From positions 248,001 through 312,000 of the forward strand of contig NZ_JAAKGP010000004.1 of NCBI RefSeq assembly GCF_011043545.1: a stretch of DNA of 64,000 bases, read 5' to 3'. Within the stretch, counting starts at the first letter, position 1, and every line of letters begins with the position of its first letter. Positions 47,115 to 57,427 of this stretch are shown piece after piece. Under the pieces are notes generated by a model that worked only from the letters and a program-made list of their open reading frames with translations, did no database searches and had not been told where the DNA came from. The stretch is from Rhodobacter sp. SGA-6-6 (GTDB taxonomy: Bacteria; Pseudomonadota; Alphaproteobacteria; Rhodobacterales; Rhodobacteraceae). Both the position numbers and the translations under genes were made by a program.

Positions 47115-48347
47115 CTATTCCGCCGCCATCGCCGGGACGGGCGCCAGCCGGCGGGTCATCGCGGCGCAATACCAGTCGATGAACTGCGCCACGCCGCTTT
47201 CCTGCGCCGGAGAGTAAGGCCCGGGCTCGTAGGCGGGCGAGAGGATGCCCTTCTGGTTCTCCTCCACCACCCGGCGGTCTTCGTCGTTGGTGGCGATCCA
47301 GACCTCGGTCAGCCGGGTCAGGTCGTAGTCGCGGCCCTCCACCGCATCCTTGCGGACCAGCCAGGTGGTGACGACCTCGGTCTCGGTCGGGCTGATCGGC
47401 AACATGCGGAAGTTCAGCACCGTATCGGACAGGAAATGGTTCCAGGTGTTGGGGTAGTGGAAGAACAGCAGGCTGCCCGCATTGTCGAAGGGCATCCCCG
47501 GCAGGCGCGGCGCGGCGGCCTTGCCGTCCATGGTGTAGCTGACCGCATCGCCGACGAAGGGAATCCGCACCAGCCGCCATTGCTCGTCCGGCGCGATCAG
47601 GTAGCGCGAGGGCAGGCCGGCGGCCTCGCAGCGTTCCACGTGGGCCTTGCCCACGGGCGAGGACAGGCTGTCGTCGCCGCCGACCAGGTTGGGGTCGTCG
47701 TTGAAGGTGCGGCACAGCGCCGGATGGGTGCCGGCACAGTGATAGCACTCGCGGTTGTTCTCCATCACCAGCTTCCAGTTGCCGTTCTCGACGATGCGGG
47801 ACTGGTGGGCGACCTTCAGCTCGGTCAGGGAATGCGGCGCGGCATAGCGGTCGGCGGCGGCCTTGACGGCCGAGAAATCGGGCGCGGTTTCGGCGACGCA
47901 GACGAAGACCATCCCGGCGGCCACCGCGCAATGCACCGGCTTCAGCCCGTGGTCGGCGGGCCTGAACTCCGGCCCCATCTCGCGCGCCCAGACCAGCCTG
48001 CCGTCCAGGTCGTAGGTCCATTGGTGATAGGGGCAGACCAGCCTGGCCGTGGTGCCCGAGGGTTTCGGGCAGAGGCGCTGGCCGCGGTGGCGGCAGACGT
48101 TGTGGAAGGCGCGGATCGCGCCGTCCGCCCCGCGCACCACCACCAGCGGATAGGCGCCCAGTTGCAGGGCAGCATAGGCGCCGGTCTTCGGCAGCTCCGC
48201 CGCCGGGACGGCGAAGATCCAGTCGCGATACCAGATCGCCTCCAGATCGGCCTGGAACACGCCCGGGTCGCAGTAAAGGTCGCGGGTCAGCGAATGCCAG
48301 GGGCGGCGGTGCGCGATCTGCGCGGAAATCTCGGAATGGCTCAGCAT
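47115..48347 (-). CDS. gbcA: Rieske oxygenase, glycine betaine demethylase-like (GbcA)
   Basis: 410 residues. The Rieske 2Fe-2S ligands are C85-x-H87 and C105-x2-H108 (CRHRGQ, CPYHQW); the mononuclear iron site is in ENNRECYHCAGTHP (His203, His208). The latter motif is typical of betaine and stachydrine demethylases. GbcA converts glycine betaine to dimethylglycine plus formaldehyde. A ProXWV betaine importer at 60.7-63.8 kb supports the substrate; carnitine- or proline-betaine-type substrates remain possible. About 120 nt upstream is a cobalamin riboswitch on the same strand. Confidence 0.82.
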   Translation of the reverse strand: MLSHSEISAQIAHRRPWHSLTRDLYCDPGVFQADLEAIWYRDWIFAVPAAELPKTGAYAALQLGAYPLVVVRGADGAIRAFHNVCRHRGQRLCPKPSGTTARLVCPYHQWTYDLDGRLVWAREMGPEFRPADHGLKPVHCAVAAGMVFVCVAETAPDFSAVKAAADRYAAPHSLTELKVAHQSRIVENGNWKLVMENNRECYHCAGTHPALCRTFNDDPNLVGGDDSLSSPVGKAHVERCEAAGLPSRYLIAPDEQWRLVRIPFVGDAVSYTMDGKAAAPRLPGMPFDNAGSLLFFHYPNTWNHFLSDTVLNFRMLPISPTETEVVTTWLVRKDAVEGRDYDLTRLTEVWIATNDEDRRVVEENQKGILSPAYEPGPYSPAQESGVAQFIDWYCAAMTRRLAPVPAMAAE

Positions 48348-48469
48348 GGTCGGCCTCGCTTGGCCCATGCATCCCCGCATGGGTCCGGTTGCTGGAATGC
48401 GGGGAGATGCAGGGCCGAGGGCGGGCCTGCGGCGGCGCGCCATCGTCCCGCCGCCCGCCGCGGTTGACG

Positions 48470-48642
48470 TCTTGCAAGGCTGGTTTCCGGGCTGGGGGAG
48501 CGGACCCTGCGGTCCTTGCGCGGCGCCTTCCCGGGGGTTTCCCCCCAGTGGCCTTCGCCGCGCTCTCCCGTCACCGTTGCGGGGGCAGCGCCGGTCTTTC
48601 ACCGGCTTCCCAATTCTCCGCTACAGGTAGCGGCACCTTGCG
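48470..48642 (-). promoter_or_regulatory. Cobalamin riboswitch upstream of gbcAB
   Basis: The minus strand shows GGTGCCG (near 48635), TTGGGAAGCCGGTGAAAGAC, GCTGCCCCCGCAACGGTGA (near 48572-48590), GCCACTGG, CCCGGGAAGGCG and a B12-box variant AGCCCGGAAACCAGCC (near 48478-48493). Order and spacing are canonical. On the minus strand the first gene downstream is gbcA, with no intervening gene. The rest of the 48348-49120 gap holds only the GntR-type palindromes. Confidence 0.88.
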
Positions 48643-48837
48643 GAACGGACGATACGCCTCCGCCTGCGGCGGCATATCGCAGGCACGACCTGAACGGCAT
48701 GGATTCCGACAGGGCGGGGTTGCGGACAGGCGAAGGGCGGCAGCGCGCAATAGCGGAAGCTGGCGTCAGGCGAATCCGCCTGAGGGCACCTTCGGAGGAG
48801 AAGGTGTCGTGCACCATCGCCCGGCGTGAGGGTTGGC

Positions 48838-48851
48838 ATACAACAATGTAT
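48838..48851. promoter_or_regulatory. Candidate GntR operator (upstream copy)
   Basis: ATACA-ACAA-TGTAT, a 5+4+5 inverted repeat in an AT-rich patch, related in sequence to the palindromes at 49080 and 50610. It lies about 270 bp before the racemase gene. Confidence 0.35.
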
Positions 48852-49079
48852 CCAATACTTATCCATCCTTGACGTTTTTTCCGGCTGCCGCGACCTCTCG
48901 CAGATACTCCGCCGCCGCAGGGGAAAAACGGCGAAACGGCTATTCCGTATGGAAAAATCTGCGGAAATATCGGGTTTCCTCCGGCTTTCCGGCGTCTCGC
49001 CCCAAGCCGGGACCCTCAGATCGAAGACAGACCGCCCCCAACAACGGCGTTGACAGACCGCCTCGGGGCTGCAAGGCTG

Positions 49080-49091
49080 ATTGTATACAAT
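49080..49091. promoter_or_regulatory. Palindrome ATTGTATACAAT before the racemase gene
   Basis: A perfect 12-bp palindrome containing TATACA, 29 bp before the start codon; a repressor here would cover a -10 element. It resembles the TTGT-ACAA operators of FadR/FCD-type GntR regulators, and such a regulator is encoded at 49847-50563. Confidence 0.55.
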
Positions 49092-49120
49092 GAAGGCGGC
49101 CGGAGTCGCCCCGCAGGGAC

Positions 49121-49900
49121 ATGATGCGCATCAAGCTGATCAATCCGAACACCTCTTCCGCCATGACCGAGGCCATGGCCCGCGCCGCCCGCGAGGTGGC
49201 CTCGCCCGGCACCCGGATCGACGCGGTGACCGCGGCCTCCGGCCCCGCCTCGATCGAGGGGCATTACGACGAGGCGATCAGCGTCATCGGGCTGATCGAC
49301 CAGATGCGCGCCGATCCCGATGCCGACGCCTATGTCATCGCCTGCTTCGGCGACCCCGGCCTGCTGGCCGCGCGGGAACTGACCGAGGCGCCGGTCCTCG
49401 GCATCGCCGAGGCGGCGATGCACACCGCAACCTTCCTTGCCACCTCCTTCTCGGTGGTGACCACGCTGGACCGGACCCGGATCATCTCGGAGGCACTGGT
49501 GCGCAACTACGGGATGCAGGCCGCCTGCCGCCGGGTGCGCGCCACCGACCTGCCGGTGCTGGAGCTGGAGGAGCCCGGCGACCGGGTGAACGAGATCGTC
49601 TTCGCCGAATGCCTGCGCGCGCTGGACCAGGACCGCTGCGGCGCCATCGTCCTGGGCTGCGCCGGCATGGCCGGGCTGGTCGACTACCTGCGCGCCCGCC
49701 TGCCGGTGCCGGTGATCGACGGGGTGACCGCGGCGGTGAAGATCGCCGAGGCGCTGGTCGGCGGCGGATTGCGCACCTCGAAGCACGGCGATCTGGCCTA
49801 TCCGCTGCCGAAGGCCTACTCGGGCAGCCTGGCCGCCTATGCGCCGTCAGTCCGGGAGGGCCTGGGCGAACAGCGACCTGAAATCCACGCCGCCCGTTGA
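49121..49900 (+). CDS. Asp/Glu racemase family protein (hydantoin racemase-like)
   Basis: 259 residues. IKLINPNTSSAMTEAMA at the N-terminus is typical of HyuE-type hydantoin racemases, and the two catalytic cysteines appear in IACFGDPG and LGCAGMAGL. The superfamily racemises amino acids, hydantoins or related cofactor-independent substrates. Its 3' end overlaps the convergent regulator gene by 54 bp. The neighbouring amidohydrolase and transporter suggest use of a cyclic amide, but the substrate is not known. Confidence 0.85.
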   Translation: MMRIKLINPNTSSAMTEAMARAAREVASPGTRIDAVTAASGPASIEGHYDEAISVIGLIDQMRADPDADAYVIACFGDPGLLAARELTEAPVLGIAEAAMHTATFLATSFSVVTTLDRTRIISEALVRNYGMQAACRRVRATDLPVLELEEPGDRVNEIVFAECLRALDQDRCGAIVLGCAGMAGLVDYLRARLPVPVIDGVTAAVKIAEALVGGGLRTSKHGDLAYPLPKAYSGSLAAYAPSVREGLGEQRPEIHAAR

Positions 49901-50563
49901 CTGCGACAGATCCACCTGGGACTCGATATGCCTGAGATGATGGTCCATCCGCTCGATCGCCGCCGCCTCGTCCCCCGCGGCCAGCGCGTCGATGATCTCG
50001 CTGTGCTCGTCGCAGGAACAGGGCACCGCGCCCGGCACCTCGTAAAGCGCGATGATCAGCGAGGTGCGCGAGACCAGCTCCTGCACCACGTCGGCCAGCA
50101 CCGCATTGTCGGCCAGTTCGGCCAGCGCCTGGTGGAAATCGCCGGACAGCTGGACCCGGCGGCGCTTGTCGTCGGCCAGCTGGGCCTTGCGTTCCTCGGC
50201 GACGATGCCGCGCAGCCGGTCCAGCCCGCGGTCGTCGCGCTTGCGGGCGACCTTGCGGACCAGCTCGCTTTCGATGATGTGGCGCGCCTCGAAGACCTGC
50301 CGACCCTCCTCGGTGGTCGGGCGGGCGACGCGGGCGCCCTTGTTGGGGGTGATCACCACCAGCTTCTCGTGCGCCAGCCGCTGCAGGACCTTGCGGATGA
50401 TGGTGCGGCTGACCCCGAAGGCGCCGGCCAGCGCATCCTCCTGCAAGGGCGTGGCGGGGCGCAGCTGGTGGTTGATGATGGCGGCATAGATCGCGCCGTG
50501 GATCCGTTCGTCGGTCCGCTGTCCGCGGCCGGGTCTGCGGCTGGCTTCACTTGCAAAATTCAC
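49847..50563 (-). CDS. GntR family regulator (FadR/FCD subfamily)
   Basis: 238 residues. The N-terminal winged helix (about 18-85) has ALAGAFGVSRTIIRKVLQRL; the C-terminal FCD domain (about 95-225) is all-helical and keeps the metal/ligand His residues in GDFHQALAE, DEHSEII and HHLRHIE. It is divergent from the ABC transporter genes, and the palindromes at 50610-50631 lie in the shared gap. It probably represses the catabolic operon and is released by a carboxylate-type ligand. Confidence 0.88.
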   Translation of the reverse strand: MNFASEASRRPGRGQRTDERIHGAIYAAIINHQLRPATPLQEDALAGAFGVSRTIIRKVLQRLAHEKLVVITPNKGARVARPTTEEGRQVFEARHIIESELVRKVARKRDDRGLDRLRGIVAEERKAQLADDKRRRVQLSGDFHQALAELADNAVLADVVQELVSRTSLIIALYEVPGAVPCSCDEHSEIIDALAAGDEAAAIERMDHHLRHIESQVDLSQSTGGVDFRSLFAQALPD

Positions 50564-50609
50564 GTCCGGTCCCGCCCGTTCCCGGCCCGCCGCAGCGGCG
50601 GCCGCAATA

Positions 50610-50631
50610 TGTATACAATGTTGTTCAACAA
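50610..50631. promoter_or_regulatory. Paired palindromes between gntR and the ABC operon
   Basis: TGTATACA (50610-50617) is a perfect palindrome, and TTGTT-C-AACAA (50621-50631) follows at once; the latter fits TNGTNNNACNA, the general FCD-GntR operator form. Both lie between the divergent starts at 50563 and 50689. Confidence 0.55.
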
Positions 50632-50688
50632 TCTTGCGCGCCCGCCGTCAAGAGGCAGATTGCCGCGACAGGAGCGGAGGGCAGCACC

Positions 50689-51678
50689 ATGACCGCACCC
50701 GCGCTGGAGGTCCGCGACCTGGGCATCGTCTTCGACACGCGGCGAGGGCCGGTCCCGGCCATCGAGGGCGTCAGCTTCGCCATGGCGCGGGGCGAGGTGC
50801 TGGGGATCGTCGGCGAATCCGGCGCGGGCAAGTCGCTGACCGGCAATGCGCTGATCGGCCTGTTGCAGGCGCCGGGGCGCATCTCCGCCGGGTCGATCCA
50901 CCTGGACGGGGCCCGCATCGACGATCTCCCGCGCGAGGCGCAGCGCCGGCTGCGCGGCAAGCGGATCGGCGCCATCTTCCAGGACCCGCTGACCAGCCTG
51001 GACCCGCTGATGACCATCGGCGACCAGCTGGTCGAGACGATCCGCGCCCATCTGCCGATGACCGCGGCGGCGGCGAAGCAGCGGGCGCTGGACCTGCTGG
51101 CCGAGGTCGGCATCGCCGATCCCGCCAGCCGCTTCGGCCAGTATCCGCACCAGTTCTCGGGCGGGATGCGGCAGCGCATCGTCATCGCGCTGGCCATCGC
51201 CGCCGAGCCCGAGGTGATCGTGGCCGACGAGCCGACCACCGCGCTGGACGTCTCGGTGCAGGCGCAGATCCTGGCGCTGCTGCGGCGGCTGGCGCGCGAC
51301 CACGGCACCGCGATCATGCTGGTGACGCACGACATGGGCGTGATCGCCGAGATCGCCGACCGGGTGGCGGTGATCTATGCCGGCCGGCTGGTCGAGATCG
51401 GGCCGGTGGCCGAGGTGCTGCACGCCGCCCGCCACCCCTATACCACCGGGCTGATGAGCCTGATCCCCTCGCTGTCGCGGCGCGAGGAGCGGCTGCCGCA
51501 GATCGCCGGCGCGATGCCGCGGCCCGGGCAATGGCCCGGCGGCTGCAGCTTCCATCCGCGCTGCCCGAAGGCCGGCCCGCGCTGCGCGCTCGAAACGCCC
51601 CGGCCCGTCGCCACCGATGCGGTGCGGGTCGCCTGCCACCTGTTTTCCGGCGGCACCGCCGCCGCGCCTGCCATCTGA
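50689..51678 (+). CDS. Oligopeptide-type ABC transporter ATP-binding protein (DppD/OppD)
   Basis: 329 residues. Walker A GESGAGKS, signature FSGGMRQRI, Walker B IVADEPTTALD, and the C-terminal oligopeptide-family extension with HPYTTGLMSLIPSL and cysteines CSFHPRCPKAGPRC. GGAGGG precedes the ATG. It is the first gene of the transport operon; its partner ATPase is at 56473-57426. Confidence 0.92.
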   Translation: MTAPALEVRDLGIVFDTRRGPVPAIEGVSFAMARGEVLGIVGESGAGKSLTGNALIGLLQAPGRISAGSIHLDGARIDDLPREAQRRLRGKRIGAIFQDPLTSLDPLMTIGDQLVETIRAHLPMTAAAAKQRALDLLAEVGIADPASRFGQYPHQFSGGMRQRIVIALAIAAEPEVIVADEPTTALDVSVQAQILALLRRLARDHGTAIMLVTHDMGVIAEIADRVAVIYAGRLVEIGPVAEVLHAARHPYTTGLMSLIPSLSRREERLPQIAGAMPRPGQWPGGCSFHPRCPKAGPRCALETPRPVATDAVRVACHLFSGGTAAAPAI

Positions 51679-51728
51679 AGACCAAGCCTGAAGAAACCAA
51701 GAAACGACCCCAACACGGAGAAACCACC

Positions 51729-53300
51729 ATGCGCCTTCACGTCAAACCCCTGATCCTGGCGGCCGGGCTGGCCGCCTTCGCCGCCGCGGCCGACGCCAAT
51801 ACCCTGCGCTTCGCCGAAGGGCAGGACATCAATTCGATGGACCCGCACGCCGCCCGCGACGACTTCGCGCTCAGCCTCCTGTGCAACGTCTACGAAGGGC
51901 TGGTGCGCTGGAACGCCGACCTGGAGATCGAGCCGGCGCTGGCCGAAAGCTGGGAGGCGATCTCGGACACCGAATGGCGCTTCCACCTGCGCAAGGACGT
52001 GACCTTCCACAACGGCAACCCCTTCACCGCCGACGACGTGATCTTCTCCTACCACCGCGCCGGGGATGCCGGGTCGCCCTTCGCCGGCCTGCTGGAACCC
52101 ATCGCCGAGGTGGTGAAGGTCGACGACCATACCGTCGACTTCAAGCTGAAGCGCAAATACGCGCTGGTGCTGAACGACTTCGCCGGCTGGTATATCATGG
52201 ACAAGGAGTTCCAGGAGGAGATCGGTTCCACCACGCCGCTGGACCTCAGCTCCAACGCCGGCGGGGCGATGCAGACCATGGCCAACGGCACCGGCCCGTT
52301 CAAGCTGGTCGAGCGCCAGCCCGACGTGAAGACGGTGCTGGCCGCCAACGCCGACTGGTGGGACGAGAAGAAGCACAACCTGGACGAGATCGTCTATACG
52401 CCGATCAGCAACAACGCCACCCGGGTGGCGGCGCTTCTGTCGGGCGAGGTGGACTTCATCCGCAACGCCCCGCCGCAGGACATCGACCGGATCGAGGCGA
52501 CGCCGGGGATGAAGGTGATGCGCGGCCCGCACCTGCGCACGATCTTCTTCGGCATGGACCAGCAGAGCGACAGCCTGCCCGGCAGCGGGGTCGAGGGCAA
52601 TCCGCTGAAGGATGTCCGCGTCCGCAAGGCCATCGCCATGGCGATGGATGTCGAGGGGATCAAGCGGTCGATCATGCGCGGCAACTCCAGCCCGGTGGCG
52701 ACCCAGCTGGCGCCGCAGATGCCGTTCTACGACCCCGCGCTGGAAGAGCCGATCCCCTTCGATCCCGAAGGCGCCAAGGCGCTGCTGGCCGAGGCCGGCT
52801 ATCCCGACGGCTTCACCCTGACGCTGGACTGCCCGGCCGGGTCCTTCATCAACGACGAGCAGATCTGCCAGGCGGCGGTGGGGATGCTGGCGCGGATCGG
52901 CATCACCGTGCAGCTGTCGATGCATCCGCCCGTCCAGTATGACACCGAGCTGCCGGCGGGCCAGTATTCCTTCTACATGCTCGGCTGGGCCGGCCTGCCG
53001 ACGATCGACCCCTACAACGTGTTCAACGCCACCGTCCACACGCCCTCGGGCGAGCTGGGGGCCTGGAACCCGAAGGGCTATTCCAACGCCCGGGTGGACG
53101 AGCTGATCATCCAGATCGGCGAGGAATACGATCCGGCGAAGCGGCAGGAGATGATCTCGGAAGTGCTGAAGACGCAGCGCGACGAGGTGGGCAAGATCAT
53201 GCTGCACCAGCAATTCCTCACCTGGGGCATGACCGACAAGGTGACCGCCATCGTCCCGGGCGATGAATACACCCGCTTCTGGTATTACACCATGAACTGA
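51729..53300 (+). CDS. ABC transporter substrate-binding protein (SBP_bac_5 family)
   Basis: 523 residues with a signal peptide (cut near AAADANTL). Family segments: GQDINSMDPHAARDD, NVYEGLVRWNADLEIEPAL, EWRFHLRKDVTFHNGNPF. Cluster C binding proteins bind peptides, nickel chelates or other small solutes; the pocket residues do not reveal which. It follows the ATPase by 50 bp and precedes the two permeases. Confidence 0.92.
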   Translation: MRLHVKPLILAAGLAAFAAAADANTLRFAEGQDINSMDPHAARDDFALSLLCNVYEGLVRWNADLEIEPALAESWEAISDTEWRFHLRKDVTFHNGNPFTADDVIFSYHRAGDAGSPFAGLLEPIAEVVKVDDHTVDFKLKRKYALVLNDFAGWYIMDKEFQEEIGSTTPLDLSSNAGGAMQTMANGTGPFKLVERQPDVKTVLAANADWWDEKKHNLDEIVYTPISNNATRVAALLSGEVDFIRNAPPQDIDRIEATPGMKVMRGPHLRTIFFGMDQQSDSLPGSGVEGNPLKDVRVRKAIAMAMDVEGIKRSIMRGNSSPVATQLAPQMPFYDPALEEPIPFDPEGAKALLAEAGYPDGFTLTLDCPAGSFINDEQICQAAVGMLARIGITVQLSMHPPVQYDTELPAGQYSFYMLGWAGLPTIDPYNVFNATVHTPSGELGAWNPKGYSNARVDELIIQIGEEYDPAKRQEMISEVLKTQRDEVGKIMLHQQFLTWGMTDKVTAIVPGDEYTRFWYYTMN

Positions 53301-53377
53301 GGCGGGCCGCGCGCGCCGGGCCTCCCGCTCCCGGAGGGCCGGCGCGTGCAACCTCTTCTCCAGCCGAAAGCCAGCCG

Positions 53378-54343
53378 ATGATCGCCATCGTCCTCCGCCG
53401 TCTGGGCAGCGTCCTTCTGGTGATGCTGGTCGTGGCCGCCCTGTCGTTCCTGATCTTCAACTTCCTGGGCGACCCGGTGAACAACATCCTCGGCGTCAAC
53501 GCGACGCTGGAGGAGCGCGAGGCCCTGCGCCGCGCCCTGGGGCTGGACCAGCCGACCTGGGTGCAGTTCTGGCATTTCCTCGAACGCGCCGTGGTGGGCG
53601 ATTTCGGCATCTCCTACCGCAACCGCCAGCCGGTGATGGACCTGATCCTGTCGCGGATGCCCGCCACGGTGGAGCTGGTGCTTTGCGCCACCGTCCTTGC
53701 GCTGGCCGTCGGCGTTCCCATGGGCGTCTATTGCGCCCTGCGCCCCCGGGGGGTGCTGTCGCGGGTGTTGCAGATGGTCTCGCTGATCGGCATCTCGATC
53801 CCGCAGTTCCTGCTGGGGATGCTGTTGATCCTGGTCTTCTCGGTCGAGCTGCGCTGGCTGTCGGCCTTCGGCCGCGGCGAGGTGGTCGAGATCGGCTGGT
53901 GGTCCACCGGCCTTCTGACCGACAGCGGGCGCAAGGCGCTGATCATGCCGGTGCTGACGCTGGCGGTGTTCCAGATCTCGATGATCATGCGGCTGGTGCA
54001 GGGCGAGATGCAGGAGGTGCTGCGCGCCGATTTCATCAAGTTCGCCCGCGCCCGCGGCCTGCCCGACCGCGCCGTCAACCTGCGCCATGCCCTGCGCAAC
54101 TCGCTGTTGCCGGTGGTGACGGTGGTGGGCCTGCAGATCGGCGCGCTGATCGCCTTCGCCATCGTCTGCGAGGCCGTGTTCCAGTGGCCGGGCCTGGGCC
54201 TCCTGATCCTGCAGGCCATCGAATATGCCGACTTCCCGGTAATGGCGGCCTATCTGGCGCTGGTCGGCTTCGGCTTCGCCATGATCAACCTGACGGTGGA
54301 CATGATCTATCTCTTCATCGACCCGAGGATGCGCCGCAAATGA
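53378..54343 (+). CDS. ABC transporter permease (DppB type)
   Basis: 321 residues, six membrane helices. It has the N-terminal FLIFNFLGDPVNNILG segment and the EAA-type loop DFIKFARARGLPDRAV. It pairs with the DppC-type permease overlapping its stop (ATGA). Confidence 0.93.
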   Translation: MIAIVLRRLGSVLLVMLVVAALSFLIFNFLGDPVNNILGVNATLEEREALRRALGLDQPTWVQFWHFLERAVVGDFGISYRNRQPVMDLILSRMPATVELVLCATVLALAVGVPMGVYCALRPRGVLSRVLQMVSLIGISIPQFLLGMLLILVFSVELRWLSAFGRGEVVEIGWWSTGLLTDSGRKALIMPVLTLAVFQISMIMRLVQGEMQEVLRADFIKFARARGLPDRAVNLRHALRNSLLPVVTVVGLQIGALIAFAIVCEAVFQWPGLGLLILQAIEYADFPVMAAYLALVGFGFAMINLTVDMIYLFIDPRMRRK

Positions 54344-55263
54344 GCCGAACCCTCGCCTCTCTCCGCGCCGCGATGGACAGCGACCTGGCTTGGCGCTTCC
54401 GCCAGTCGCCGCCCGCCATGGTCGCCGCCACGCTGCTCTTGGTCATGGTGGTCTGCGCGGTCGCCGCGCCGCTGATCGCGCCGCATACCCCCTTCGACCC
54501 GGGCACGCTGAACCTGATGGATTCGCGCCTGCCGCCCGCCTGGGTCGACGGCGGGATGCTGACCTACCCCCTCGGCACCGACGAGCAGGGCCGCGACGTG
54601 CTGTCGACCATCTTCTACGGGATGCGTATCTCCATCGCCGTCGGCGTCGCCGCCGTGCTGCTGTCGGTGGTGATCGGGGTGACGCTGGGGCTGGTCGCCG
54701 GCTGGTGCGGCGGCTGGGTCGATGCCGCGATCATGCGGCTCGGCGATGTGCAGTTGTCCTTCCCCACCATCATGATCGCCTTCTTCATCGACGGCGTGGC
54801 CAAGGCGGTGATGCCGCCCGACCTGCGCGAGATGACGCGGTTCTACGTGGTGATCTTCGCCATCGGCATCGCCGACTGGGTGCAGTTCGCCCGCACCGTC
54901 CGCGCCGCCACGATGATCGAGAAGAACAAGGATTACGCCGCCGCCGCCCGGCTGTCGCGGGTGCCGGGGCTGAAGATCCTGTTCGCCCATGTGCTGCCCA
55001 ACACCCTGGGCCCGGTGATCATCCTTGCCACGCTCGGCCTCGGCGTCGCCATCCTGACCGAGGCGATCCTGTCCTTCCTCGGCCTGGGGATGCCGCCGAC
55101 CCAGCCCTCGCTCGGCGCGCTGATCCGGGTCGGCAACGACCTGCTCTTGTCCGGCGAGTGGTGGATTTCCATGTTCCCCGGCCTTGCGCTGGTTCTTCTG
55201 GTCCTCTCCGTCAACATCTTCGGCGACTGGCTTCGGGATGCCCTGAACCCGCGCCTGAAATGA
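54340..55263 (+). CDS. ABC transporter permease (DppC type)
   Basis: 307 residues. It has an OppC N-terminal helix followed by YPLGTDEQGRDVLSTIFYGMR, and the EAA loop DYAAAARLSRVPGLKILFAHV. It is the second membrane subunit of the importer; 10 bp separate it from the amidohydrolase gene. Confidence 0.93.
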   Translation: MSRTLASLRAAMDSDLAWRFRQSPPAMVAATLLLVMVVCAVAAPLIAPHTPFDPGTLNLMDSRLPPAWVDGGMLTYPLGTDEQGRDVLSTIFYGMRISIAVGVAAVLLSVVIGVTLGLVAGWCGGWVDAAIMRLGDVQLSFPTIMIAFFIDGVAKAVMPPDLREMTRFYVVIFAIGIADWVQFARTVRAATMIEKNKDYAAAARLSRVPGLKILFAHVLPNTLGPVIILATLGLGVAILTEAILSFLGLGMPPTQPSLGALIRVGNDLLLSGEWWISMFPGLALVLLVLSVNIFGDWLRDALNPRLK

Positions 55264-55273
55264 AAGTGCAATC

Positions 55274-56472
55274 ATGTCCGACCTGCTGATCACCAATGTC
55301 CGCCCCGAAGACGGCGCCCCCGCCGACATCCTGATCACCGGAGGCCGCATCGCCGAGGTAGGCCCCGGCCTGACCGCCCCAGCGGACACCCCGGTGCACG
55401 ACGGCAAGGGCGCCATCGCCATGGCCCCCTTCGTCGAGCCGCATGTCCATCTGGACAAGATTCTCTGGGGCCTGCCCTGGCACCCGATCGAGGTGCCTGC
55501 CGGCCTGCGCGCCATGATCGACAACGAGGTGGAGATCCGCCGCAACCTGCCATGGAGCGTCGAGGACCGCGCCGGGCGGCTGATGCGGCAATGCGTGGCC
55601 ATGGGGTCCACCCACATCCGCAGCCACATCGACATCTCCACCTTCTACAAGCTGGACAACGTGCAGGGCGTGCTGGCGGCTTGGGAGAAGATGAAGGAGG
55701 CCGTGGGGCTGGAACTGGTGGCCTTCCCGCAGACCGGGATGATGATCGACCCGGGCTGCGCCGCGCTGATGGAGGCCGCGATGGACGAGGGCTGCTCGGT
55801 CGTCGGCGGCATCGACCCCGGCACCATCGACGGCGATCCGAAGGGGCATCTGGACACCATCTTCGGCATCGCCGACCGCAAGGGCGCGAAGATCGACATC
55901 CACCTGCACGAGCCGGGGGAACTCGGCCTCTACGAGATGGGGCTGATCTGCGACCGGACCGAGGCTTTGGGAATGGAAGGCCGCGTCGTCGTCAGCCATG
56001 CCTTCTGCCTGGGCGACGGGCCGGCGGAGAAGGTCTCGGCGATGATCGAGCGGCTGGCGAAGCTGCGGATCGGCATCATCTCGGCGGTGCCGGGCGAGAT
56101 CGCCTTCCCGCCGATGTTCGACCTGGCGGCCAAGGGCATTCCCTGCGCGCTGGCCTCGGATTCGATCCGCGACACCTGGAACCCGCACGGCAACGGCGAC
56201 ATGCTGGACCGCTGCTGGCTCTTCGCCTTCCGCAGCTGGAGCCGCACCGACGCCGAGCTGCTGGCCTGCCTGGAGATGGGCCGGTCGCGCGGGGCCGACC
56301 TGCTGGAACTGGAGGGCCACGGCCTGGCCCCCGGCTGCGAGGGCAGCCTGCTGCTGGTCGAGGGCGAGAACCGCGCGCAGGTGCTGGTGGACCGCCCCGC
56401 CCGCGCGCTTGTGGTCAAGGCCGGACGCATCGTCGCCGAGGCCGGGCGCTACACCGGCCCGGGGGCGCCGTG

Positions 56473-56473
<1 letters not shown>
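55274..56473 (+). CDS. CodA-like metal-dependent amidohydrolase/deaminase
   Basis: 399 residues of the cytosine deaminase/amidohydrolase-3 superfamily. Metal ligands: PHVHLDK (HxH near 60), HLHEPG, VSHAFCLG and ASDSIRD. A Trp-rich loop (ILWGLPWHPIEV) follows the first His pair. Related enzymes deaminate or hydrolyse cytosine, isoguanine, creatinine-like or N-isopropylammelide-type rings. Being inside a transport operon it probably opens or deaminates the imported ring. Its stop shares one base with the next ATG. Confidence 0.82.
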
Positions 56474-57426
<953 letters not shown>

Positions 57427-57427
57427 C

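Noticed and set aside
48643-49079. Short open frames between the gbcAB riboswitch and the racemase gene
   Set aside because: They overlap one another on both strands, with low-complexity content and no ribosome site; the region looks regulatory.
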